Source: Zygnema circumcarinatum (taxonomy: Eukaryota > Streptophyta > Zygnematophyceae > Zygnematales > Zygnemataceae). Taken from it: DNA of 64,000 nucleotides. Below are positions 23,606-44,400 of this stretch, one piece after another. The stretch covers positions 1,452,932 through 1,516,931 of the forward strand of contig CM074818.1 in assembly GCA_037447605.1 (NCBI GenBank), given 5' to 3'. Made by a program: the position numbers and the translations under genes. The first letter of the stretch is position 1, and every line of letters starts with the position of its first letter. Below the pieces are notes generated by a model. It saw nothing but the letters and a program-made list of their open reading frames with translations, was not told the DNA's origin and made no database searches.

Positions 23606-24390
23606 ATGGGAGAAGGTGAGTCGGTGCAGGACGCGGTGGCCTAGCTGGTCATTCCCGTTGAGAACTTAAAAAAGTAGTGTTTCTCGCCAGGGCATTCGTG
23701 TCATGGCAGCATGCGCGAGCTGAAATTCATTAAGTATATTAGGAATTGAGCTGCTGTTGTTGCCACTGGTTCCTTAGGCATTCTTGAGCTGGTACAGGGT
23801 TAGGTTAGGTCCTTGGCTCAGCCTCTTTGTCTCGTCCAATTTCAATGTGTTGGTCTTGAAGGAGCTTTGAATGTCACATTCGGGAGAACAGGCAGACAGA
23901 CAGCTAAGAGTGCTACTTACTAAGTAGTGTGTGCTTTCGCCATGCTTAGCGGAGGGTGGGAAAGGCCTACTTGTTCAGAAAATGAATGCCGTGTTGGTTC
24001 TGAGGAACATGCGAAATGTTTCAAGGATTGTATCGGAAGAAGAACAGCTTGATGCGACAATAGTGATGCCAACTTCCAAATCGGGAAGGATAGTGAAGCA
24101 ATGCCGGACGTCACGTTGAAAGAAGATAGGCTACTTTCTCCAGGATGAATTCTCAGCTGACAGCAGTGTCTCGATTCCACCTTCGACTTCCAGCCACTGT
24201 AGATGGCGCATTAGTGGAGCGGCTCGTAAGAAAGGAATTTTTTTCTTGTTAGAGCGAAGGGCTTGCTTGCAGGTCGATATGAATGCACGGATTGCAAGAC
24301 ATTCAAAGCGGAACTGGACTCGGTTTTGTTGATCGTGCTATCTGGAAATTATACTTACGTGTGTGCTAATGACTTGATGGAGGGTGTCGG
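23606..24390 (+). other. Unresolved 5' exons of the reticulon-like gene
   Basis: A short first exon is possible: ATG at 23606 with a GTGAGT donor at 23616 (MGE...). Splicing to an acceptor at 23949-23950 would keep phase and open a frame reading GGKGLLVQKMNAVLVLRNMRNVSRIVSEEE and DATIVMPTSKSGR, plausible as the cytosolic N-terminus. The donor from that exon toward 24398 was not identified. A competing frame starting at 24263 reads through the next acceptor and stops, so it is probably not the main product. Confidence 0.35.
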
Positions 24391-24397
24391 ATCACAG

Positions 24398-25508
24398 CTG
24401 CAGTATGTGAAGTCCTGCTATGGAGAAGACCTGTTACGGCTCTGCTGATCCTGGCAGCTGGCACGGCAGCATACTTCCATTGCCATGTGCTAAACCGCTC
24501 CGCCTTCGCCCTCGCTGCTGAGACTTTGTTAGTCCTCACATGTGCTGCAGGTATCCTCGGCTTCCTGTCGCGGCATCTGAACTGCAGGTAAAAGTTTGAA
24601 GTAGGTGTGGCTACCAACTCTGGAACGAGATACGATTCTTCTGTAGATGGACAATATGAGGTTGAGATGCTTCTTCGGACGTTTTTTTTGCATTTTTTGG
24701 CCTGTAAGTATGTAAGCATGTCGCTTCTCCAAATGATGTAGTTCAATTGTCGGATGCAGGGTTCCAGTTGATCCTCTTAACTTTCTGCTGTCAGAAGAGT
24801 CAGCAGTTAGCGCTGTGGCCTTCCTTGTCAACCTTGTTGGAGCAGCGGAAGGCGTTCTCAGAGTGGCAGCAAGTGGTTCAGACTATCGCCTCTTTGCAAA
24901 GGTGTAGTGATCAACACCTCGCACTTGGGCATTCTTGTGTTGCCTATTGACTTCGTGGCGCTTCAACGCAGCTCGACTGATTAGCAAGTGACGCTTAGGC
25001 ACGTGCACTTTGTGCTTTGGCCCGACTCCATGTACCACATGTCAGCCCCTCCCCACTCAGTTTTTTCTTTAAGTTGTAGTCCTACTTAATTGCATGTGCT
25101 GGCAGTCAAATGGAACTCACATGTTTCCTACATTTCCTTCTTTGTTTACAGGTGGTCACATTCTTTTACATTGTATCTGCAATAGGGCGGGCGTGCACAG
25201 GCGCCACTGCAGCGTATATAGGTGGGTGCACCACTCTCGATACAACACCTGCATCTCAGTCCTTTCCGTCTCCTTTCCAAATGACCCTCAAAGCATTGCA
25301 CCAATTTGGACCCCTCTGGTGACCTTCTGCTTCCCAAATTGCAGTTCTCTGGCTGTCCTTCATTGTACCCTACCTCTGCAACAAGATGTGCCCCGAGCAG
25401 TCAGCCCACTGCTCATCTACTATTCCCGAACGCTTCCTCCACAAAGCTCGGTTTCGGAAAGGAGGGCTCAGTATTGCTTTCCAGCAGTCCAAGCAAACGG
25501 AGTTCTAA
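24398..25508 (+). CDS. Reticulon-like protein (RTNLB family), C-terminal reticulon homology domain
   Basis: Four confident exons: 24398-24587, 24760-24901, 25152-25221, 25345-25508. They give about 188 residues covering the reticulon domain; upstream exons are unresolved. Key matches: AVCEVLLWRRPVTALLIL before the first membrane hairpin, ILGFLSRHLNCRVPVDPL, GAAEGVLRVAASGSDYRLFAKVV, and a second hairpin YIVSAIGRACTGATAAYIVLWLSFIVPYLCNK. Reticulons insert paired hydrophobic hairpins into the ER membrane and curve tubules; this function is inferred from the family. The C-terminus (SKQTEF) lacks the KKxx ER-retrieval signal seen in some relatives. Phases at each join (2, 0, 1) are consistent. The first exon could instead begin at 24404 if the second of two adjacent AG acceptors is used. 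Confidence 0.85.
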
Positions 25509-26981
25509 GCCAATCGCAGCAAGCGGAACCCCGTCCTCTTTTTTTTCTTTGTGCTGTCTTTGGAGGGCTGCCCATCCCATCTCATCCCTGCTTGACCTTT
25601 TTTTTGGTTTCTGTAGAATCCCTCCCAAGCAGCCCTTATGGGCGCTCAGCTCGGAATTGATCTATCTCACATTCTTTTGTATAGCCTAAATTCTTTTTTT
25701 CGAAATGAACAATGAGAAATCTGACGTAGTCGGAAACGATTCTCTTTACTACGGGTTTCCAGGTTTAGAAAAGTTTCACACTTTCTGAATTCGAAAGCAC
25801 TACAATACTCTTTCCTGCTAAATAAGTCGGGATTACGAAGACCCTAATAAGAAGTACTTTTGACGAACAAATTTCAAGTTTCTTTCATCCAAACAAACTT
25901 CAGTACCTTCTTTTCTACTTTTGAAACGTGCCTCAGTGCCTTCTGTTGTGCTACAGTCGCATTGGCAGGCAGATGACCTGAAATAACGCCTGTCCCTATA
26001 TTGTATGTTGCTGTGCTCACGTGGCAATGCATTGTGCCTGAACTCAAGCCTACAGACTGCTCCCTTTCTGTATATGTTTTAGCTGGTTTGCCAAAAAGTG
26101 CTTTCTGTGACTTTCTTCTTCCCGGTCGGTACTAATAGATTTCGTCTTGCAAAGCTCTTTCCTGGGCTATTCATTTTAAGAAAACACCGGGTAGGACTCC
26201 ATATCGCATACAATGTCTAGATAGTACGAATCACAGCTCGCCGCGTCTAAAAATATGCAAAAATGACGAAACATAGGTCACACAGCAAGGTGCCTTCCCA
26301 TGAAGACCCGCCCACAGTCGACTCAAGTTTGGCTTCGAATGCTACTTGCCTCAGAAGCCGCGCAGGAAATAAATTTTGCCTCTTATCTACATTAGGGCAC
26401 GTCAATCTTTGACAATTTTGTTTTAGGAAATCAAAACTTTACGTTTCGCTGAACCACTTATTTCGCAGTAAACAGTGTGCTGGTTTAGAATTGTACTTTT
26501 TTGAATGTCAAACATTGACACGCCATATTGCTTGGGTAATTCATTAGTTTTTAAAAAAAAAAAGGGGGGTACCACGACCGGATCATGTTTTTAGTTCCAA
26601 CCACCTCACTGGTCAAAGGCTGACTTGCCTGCCAAGTCAGCCTTTGACCATTCTGGGAGACCTTCACTCGGAGACTGCTTTACAAGGGTCTGTAGGAATT
26701 TTAGGTTTCCTTCGGACCACTGAAACAAACTGGCATGCTGAAGCAGCAAAAAAGCATGCAGCCCACAGAATTTGAAACCAAAACTTGGAAGCTGAAAACT
26801 CACATTTTGAGGCATACAAGCAGCTTCGAGAGATATCGAGATGTATTCCACAAGCAAACCTTACCGTTACGAACAAACAGAGCAAAAATGTAGGTTTGGC
26901 AAATTTCTTTCAAGAAAGCAACATACCTGCTTTATTATTAACTTCCAACAAAAAATTGCATGCCATTTTCAATGGCAAACC
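25509..26981. other. Convergent 3' region between reticulon and Sm-G genes
   Basis: About 1.5 kb of AT-richer sequence with no recognisable exon. It contains a poly-A/poly-G run at about 26553-26570 and a strong hairpin at 26610-26650. Open frames are short and lack domains. Confidence 0.45.
26610..26650. repeat. Perfect 18-bp inverted repeat with 5-nt loop
   Basis: The arm TGGTCAAAGGCTGACTTG (26610-26627) is followed by five bases and its exact reverse complement (26633-26650). It lies about 330 bp downstream of the Sm-G stop codon and just beyond an A/G homopolymer run. It is too short for a canonical plant pre-miRNA. It could be a 3'-end structure of the Sm-G transcript or the scar of a foldback duplication. 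Confidence 0.9.
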
Positions 26982-27814
26982 TCATGTCCTTCCAACAGCT
27001 TCAAGTGCTTCTATCAGGACCACGCTGTTCCCTCGGATCACCTGCACAAAGAAACGAGGGAGCGATTGGAACCAATTCAAAGACTCTTTCCCGGAGCAGG
27101 GAGGATTCAATGCCAGACTTGACTGCGATTGCAAGCTATGCCAGTCAGCTTGGTAGGAAAGCCTCGAGGGGGGAAGACGAAGACGAGAGGAGAAGACGAA
27201 GCTGCGGAAGAGGCAGAAACGCTCACCACCATGCCTATCTCATTCTTGTCGCTGCCTGTCACTTCCACTGTGTTGTCTAGCACAAGGTTCATGAACTGAT
27301 CAAATCCCCGCAGTGTTCCAATGACGTTCCTGTTGGCGTTCAGTTTAACTGCACAAACGCACAATGACATCAAACATACGTGAAGCACAACAATGAAAAA
27401 AATTTACTGCACGTTGAGAGTTGGAATTTCTATGGCCATGATGACTTATGCACATAATGGAAAGCCGCTTCGAGAAAAGAAAAACTTACTGTTAAGACGT
27501 TTGTCCATGTATCTGCAAGCAGAAAACGACTAGAATCCATATTAGCTGCAGGAATCCATAATTTGCTACGACACAGAACCAAAACAGTTTTAAACACTCC
27601 GCAGATTATAGCAGCGAACACTTGCAAACAGCCAAGGCAAACAGAGCAACTAAACCGCAGCACAAAACCTAAAGCATTTCAAGCAAGCATCGCACCCTAT
27701 GATTCACAACGCATCACGAATTCCATAAACATAGAAATCATTCTGCTTGCGTGCTACTCCAGTCAGAGTCGCAGTTCACTTTTTGAGATCCGGCGGCTGC
27801 CCCGACTTGCTCAT
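26982..27814 (-). CDS. SNRPG: Small nuclear ribonucleoprotein Sm-G
   Basis: Four exons: 27780-27814, 27490-27512, 27227-27348, 26982-27041. They join to 79 aa, the normal size. Sm-G is one of seven Sm proteins forming the ring on U1, U2, U4 and U5 snRNAs in the spliceosome. The N-terminus [19 protein letters not shown], the Sm1 motif ([20 protein letters not shown]), LDNTVEV and the Sm2 motif ([17 protein letters not shown]) are all present. The ending VGRT matches Sm-G rather than LSm7. Exon 2 is only 23 nt, and exons 1 and 2 were located by conservation. Phases 2, 1 and 0 at the three joins agree. The gene lies in tandem downstream of the UBP12-like gene, the only same-strand neighbour pair in the window. 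Confidence 0.96.
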
Positions 27815-28860
27815 TGTGCACCTCCCTCAACCTCTCCCTCACTTCTCCGCTCTCACTCTCCTCCACTCTCTCCCTCTATTTCTTCCTCTCTTACACACGC
27901 AATCCGTCCTGCTTAGACCCTTTGGGCTCAGCGGCTCCGCTCCTCCCCCGTGCGCCGCGTCTGCCCTAAAATTCCATGGCTGCAGCGCATAGGGTGCAGA
28001 ACGACCTGAAGGCCTCTCGGTCGGATTGTATTGTACATGTGCAATGTTCCGTTCCCAGTTGCGAGAAACGTGGTCAGCCCGTCCACGTTACAGTTCAATT
28101 CCTGTTAGCGAAAATTGCCCGTTTCACGGAGAACAGTTAACTAGCTCCGTATTTCCCGTGCTACAATACTCAGTTAAAACTTGCACATTTCAACTGTGAA
28201 CGGTGGTCTCCTCTTCCTTTTATGCGCGCTTTGCCTCGTCTGAGCCAGAAGGCAAATGCATGGGGATGGGTCTGTCCATGAAGTTGAGTCTGCGTTTGTG
28301 GGCTTCAACATCCTACATCCTACATGTCAGCATAGAAGCTAATTCAGGGGGATGGACCCGGTCGTTTACAAGACTCCATGAAAAGGGCAGAGTCACAGCA
28401 TCAGTCTCAGCCTCAGTCTTGTATTCTTCTCCGTTGCGAGCAGTGCAAGAATCGTGTGCTCATTGCAACTGCACATACATGGGAATTAGAATAAATGATG
28501 CGAATTTCATTTGTAATGGCTTATTGAAGCCACGGTGCTGCCAAGATGACCGCATGAAGCACAGAACCACAAGACGCAGACGCCGCTCACCGATGCCCTT
28601 TCCATTTCCCATGGCAGCGCTGACAAGAGAGGGAGGTGGCTAAAGCCAGGCCGCCAGCATACCATCCAGCCCATGCGGCCAGAGCTCATGTTCATCCATG
28701 GCGCATCCTATGCTCTACGCTCTATAGGGCATGCATTCGCCGCATGCGCTCTTATACGGAACACATCTTCACATGGGAAGGGGGAGCTTTACACTAGGGG
28801 GGGCAAGAACAGCGTGGTTCTGTGGGAAGGTCATGGCAAATGAGAGGGGATGGAAGGAGC
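27815..28860. other. Intergenic region: Sm-G promoter and UBP12 3' region
   Basis: About 1 kb between the Sm-G start and the UBP12 stop. A CT-rich leader adjoins the Sm-G start (27820-27900). A TTGTACATGTGC site lies near 28031. No additional gene was recognised; the frame 28203-28643 has no domain. Confidence 0.45.
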
Positions 28861-39453
<10,593 letters not shown>

Positions 39454-41496
39454 AGGGATGTCAGTGACGTCCCCTCCCTGCTCCTGCGCGCCAACCCCGA
39501 AACCCGCCAGGGGCCATCACCATCAAGCAACCACGCATCAATACAGCACTCATCCTCTCTGCTTGCAGGCCCTGTTCACCACAAACTCCTGCTCCTACCT
39601 CCGGCGCTGACCAAACCCTAGTCATCTTCTTCCTTCTGCGCTCCGATGCCCCCTCTCCCGCCCCCGACCCGATACCCTGCTTCCGGCCCACCCAAAGCAG
39701 CTCCCTCTCTCTCTTTCAGTCCCTCCCTCCCTCCCTTCTCTCTCCCCCCTCTCTCCCGCTCTCCCTTCCGTCGGCCCGGTTGCGAGCACGCTAGCGCAGT
39801 GCGAGAAGTGGAACCATGGCTGCTGCCAGCTGGTGGTAGGGCCACGCGTCAGCTCCTCAGGGCGCCTCTGGAAGCAGGAAAATTAAGCCGTTTGGCCCAT
39901 TTGTACCCCTCCCCACTGCTCCACTAATGACGGAAAGATATTTTTTCGTATACCCCATTTGTACTCGCGGCCGGAACTGGCATTATTGCGCTGTGCGCCG
40001 GTACTTGGTACGGGTACTCCCCAGAAATCGAGCGTCAGTGGCTGGGGCGTGCCGGTACCAGTAAACGCGCTGATTGGGCCGTACAGATTGCGTACGGTTT
40101 CGTACAGTACTGTACTGAAAATTGTGTGAAAAATCGTGCCCGTACCGCCGAGGTAGTGGACTAGTGAAGAAAATAATTTCTGCCAAACTAAAACTTTCAA
40201 ACGTAAAAAAGACATTCAAAAATTGGAAGAGGAAATCAGTCTCCTCTCACGACGGCCCGAGGGGCGTTCTGTCACTTTGTTTTATTTTTTGCAAGGCCGA
40301 CTAGAGCTGTTTGTTTTTCGCCCTTGCAATTGTGCACACGGAAGGGATAGCGGGAGAGAGAGGGAGGGAGCGCCGTTGTCAGCATTGAAGCATGTAATGT
40401 AGTCAGCAAGTAAACAACCACAACTTTGGAGGAAGCAGCTTTGACCCCCACTGCTGGTTACACTGCAATGGCGACGCAAACTGGCATTGGTTTACAATGT
40501 ACTGAATTCTCGAACAAAACTGTTGCTTGTCCTTCATTCTCTTGCCATGCTTTGCATTTTGTATCAACATCGCATCTCTGCTTCTAGGCCTAACAACGGG
40601 GCTCTAGCAGCAGCCGACCAAAGTGCTTTGTATTGGAAATTATTTTATATTTGGCTCATAGCCTTTTCTTTCGTCCCTAGGTCCTTTGTGACCCGCTGGT
40701 TCGTCGTGGTTCTCCATGTTGAGTTTGTCCATGTACATTCATCAATTTGATGGCATGCCCCCCCGTGCGATCCATGCGGCCATGCCCCCCCCATCCACGC
40801 CCATCCCGCATGGGCAATTGGCAATTGCCAATTGGGCATGCCATGCCTGTTTCTGTGACCGTACGGTACGGCCAATAATGTACTGTACTGTACCAACATT
40901 GCCCTGCCTCACTGCAAAAATCTTCGGCGGCTCCCAAAGATAAGAGAAGCGGATTCCACTCGCAAACCTCCGAGGTCCACCGCCTCACCTCAGCGCCACG
41001 TGGCAGATAGCGCGCGCTTCATTCGGAGCCAATCTCACTCTTTACATGCGACACGTGACTCATTTTGACACGTGGTGGACACACATTGGCTAATCTTGCT
41101 CGATTTTTAGTTATTAAGCTGACGTGACAAATTGACTCTCACCCGATTGCTTGATTTTCCAGTCGACCCACCGTGTGGATCGTAAATCTTGACCCTGGAA
41201 TCTTTTGTCCCAGGGCATCTTTTTCGGGGAGGGATTCTCCTGCCCTTGACCTTTCTGTCCTGGAACGTGAAAGTGCTCTTGAATCTCCAAATCTTCGCCT
41301 GCCTCTCCGTTCATATCTTTCTCCCTCTCGCTCTCATTTTCTCCCTCTTCTCCCTCTCACTCTCTTTCACTCCCACACCTCTCTCTGCCCCTCATGCTGA
41401 TGCAGGCAAGGCCCTGATATTGACCAGGTTGTGGGAGGGAGGAGGTGCCTCTCCCTGCAGTTTTGAATCAGGAGGGAGGCTCTCTCATACGCATCC
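39454..41496. promoter_or_regulatory. Divergent promoter region between UBP12 and UGP3
   Basis: Two kilobases between head-to-head starts. Immediately upstream of UBP12 lies a CT-rich leader (39690-39770). GTAC cores are dense at 39958-40150, including CCGTACAG, CGTACGG and a run CGTACAGTACTGTACTG, and again at 40858-40893. Three CACGTG boxes lie at about 41000, 41051 and 41069 on the UGP3 side, with CCAAT-type ATTGG nearby. Dispersed-repeat copy C is at 40653. No extra gene was recognised. Confidence 0.5.
40653..40760 (+). repeat. Dispersed repeat, copy C
   Basis: Shares TTTCTTTCGTCCCTAGGTCC, TTTGTGACC, TCGTGGTTCTCCATGTTG and TTTGTCCATGTACATT with the other copies. The terminal hairpin is disrupted by a short insertion and ends in GATGGCATG. 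Confidence 0.8.
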
Positions 41497-44400
41497 ATGG
41501 ATGCCGTGGGGATGAGGGCCATAGGCCTTCATAGGGCGGGAGCTTCCTTCTCGAATCTTTCCTCTCCCGCTTCAACTAAGTGCCGCTCAGATCCTCCGGG
41601 GAACCCGCTGAGTGACAGGGAAGACACGCTGCTGTCTTCGCCTTGCAGTTCCAGCTGGGTGAGGGCATGCTCACTGCGAGCTGCAGGCCTTCTCGGAAGG
41701 AGGCTTTCAAGATCAAGCAGCAGTAGCAGCAGCAGCAGCTCCTTGGTCTGCGGTGAAGGCTGTAGGCCAGAAGGCAGGAAATCTGCGCTGAATTCCCAGT
41801 CCTCCTGCTTTGTGCTTTCCCGAAAGTGTTTGAGCCTGTGCTCGGAGGGAAAGCTCCGGCAGCTGCAGCTGGGAGGAGGGAGGCCGAGGCAGCGGCCTCT
41901 TGCAGGCCCTCCGCAGGTTTCAGTGACGCCATTGACAGCTCCGCACGACGACGCGGAGGAGTGGCGTGTCTGGGATCTGGAGAATGAGCTTCTGCGGCTC
42001 AGGAAGCTTCTGACAGAGCTGAGAGCCGCTCAGTCTGCGGAAGAAAGAAATGCTATTCTCAACCGAGATGCGAGAGTGCGCCGCGTTTTTGGAGATTGCG
42101 ACGGCTATGGCTGGAATTCTGGGAGCAGCCCGCTTAGGCCTGTTGCAGCACTTGCATTGTCGTTGCTGCAAGAGTCTGATCTCCGCCTTATTAAGCTACT
42201 TGCTGCCTGTGGCCAGCAGCATCTGCTGACTGGAGCTTCTGGCTGGGAGGATCAGACAGCCTCTCACTGCAGTGCAGGAGGTGATGAGAGCTTTTCCAGT
42301 GGTAGCAGCAGTGTAAAAAGTGCATTTGCGACTTTGGCGAGTGTGATTGAAGGCTGGGGCTCGGAAAAGACAGGAATGAGCAGCATTTTCAGTGGTTTGG
42401 AAAGTCCAGGGCTGTTTCCCACACAGGTTATGGAGCTCATGGACTGGGAGGGACGCTATGCACAAAGCTCAGAAAAGTCCCTTATTTCGCAGTTTTTGGA
42501 AGGATGGGATACCCCAGGATTGTTTCCTGCTGGGGTCATCCAACTTATGGATTTTGAAGGCCGCTATGAAAAAGCTTCTGGGGGGTTGAGCTCAGAGGAA
42601 CGCGACTGCTCTGTGTATCCAGGAGGTGCATATTCACTTCGAGAAAATCTCTTGAGCCTCGTGGCTATGTTGCGGCGGTTAGAGAGGTTCTACGATGGTA
42701 TAGGCGGCATTATAGGGTGAGAGTCGACCCCCTTTCATGACATGATCGGAGCAGTTTTCACCGTTGTGCTAAACCGCCCTTATTGCTGGAAGGTTATGCG
42801 TCCAATGAGTGGTGATATGGACAACGTATAGTGAGTAATATTTTCACTGATGCTTTTGCAGAACTCTGGTCGTTCTCTCTGATAAGCTTGAAACGGAGCA
42901 GCGTTGCCCCTTTAAACCAGTTGTATTTTGCTTTGAATCAAGTGTCGAAGCTCAAGAGGAATAATTTCGAAGTCGGCCTTGCCTGTGTTTTTCTTCATCT
43001 TTTATATTAAAAATATGTCAGGGCACGTTCAAGTTTCCTGTAATGATGTTGAATGGAGCCTGGAGCAGGTATCAGATGGTGTCGTTGGAGCTCATTCTGG
43101 CAGCTGAGAAGGAGAAACGAGGCTTGCCTTTACAGAACGCGGAGATTGAGGACGGCAAACGCCGTTTTCTTGTGCCCAAAGGTCATAACCTGGCTAAAGA
43201 GAAAGACTTGGCTTCAAAAGCTTCCCTCTGGGGTCTCCAGGTATGGTGTACTGTTCCAGCTCCTGTTCTTTCAGTTTCTCTTGTGTTTGGGGACCTCGCA
43301 CCTACTGCCACTTTCCCTCAAATTATTCTTTCTGTTGTATATAGTGCAATACCAGAAAGACATTTATTCAGGTGCCGTTTCAATCATGAGATGCTTTTTC
43401 TGATCACTTCATGGTTTTTTTCGATCGGGTCTGTACCCGCAGGGTTTACCTGAGATGGCCGAAATCTATCCTCTTGGCGGAGCCGGTGACCGGCTAGGGC
43501 TTGTGGATGAGAATACGGGGGAATGCCTTCCCGTGGCGATGTTGCCCTACTGTGGTCGAACTCTGCTACATGGCCTCATTCGGGACCTCCAGGTCTGTTG
43601 AATTGCATGCATTTCGACTGTTTTGTAAGGAATCGCTTTTTGAAGCTGTCCCACTGCATGCTGCATGCCTACTGCTCTAATTGGATTTGCCCTTGGCATC
43701 TTGCATATATTAATTGTAAGTTCTGAAATGTCAGTTTTGTGAATTAACACAGCCCTGTCTCACGTTTGATACCGCTAGAGTCGAATTAATACTTTTAATA
43801 CCAAGGAAGCACCGTTGCTCGTCCGGACACTCGAGAATTGGCTTTTGTGGAGAGAACTAACCTTTTTTGCCTTAAGTAGCTCATCCCTAGATTACTGAAC
43901 ACCATTGCGATGAAAAGTAATCAATCTTGACAAGGCTTCTTGACATATGTAGGCGCGGGAGTATCTGCACTACCGCATCACGGGCCGGCAATGTATCACA
44001 CCAGTGGCCATCATGACGAGTGCGGCAAAACAGAACCATCGCAGGGTGCAGTCCTTATGTGAAACCCATGGCTGGTTTGGACGCAGTCGGCACAACTTTC
44101 GCCTGTTTGAACAGGTAATTTTTGGCGAACAGCTACCCATTCCATTCTTGTTCGGTGTTTTCTAGAGGCAAGTTCTTGCAAAGTTCCGGATACTTAGGTG
44201 CATGGGAAGCATGAAAAGTGGCCTTATAGGATGTCAAGCCAGTGGATAATCTAGTGGGAGTGCTCGAAATACACTTCTAAAGTCACCCACTGCCAAGTTA
44301 GGCTGAAACGGATTTCCCTTGCCATATTGTCAGTGAATCAACTATCATGGTTAGGTCAAATGCTGAAGTCAGGATAGCAGGGTCAGTCATTTCTGTTGTT

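Noticed and set aside
26610-26650. Plant microRNA precursor
   Set aside because: The arm is only 18 bp with a 5-nt loop, too short for a Dicer-like product of 21 nt plus lower stem.
26982-27348. Assignment as LSm7
   Set aside because: The Sm2 motif, ending VGRT and N-terminus [18 protein letters not shown] match Sm-G, not LSm7.
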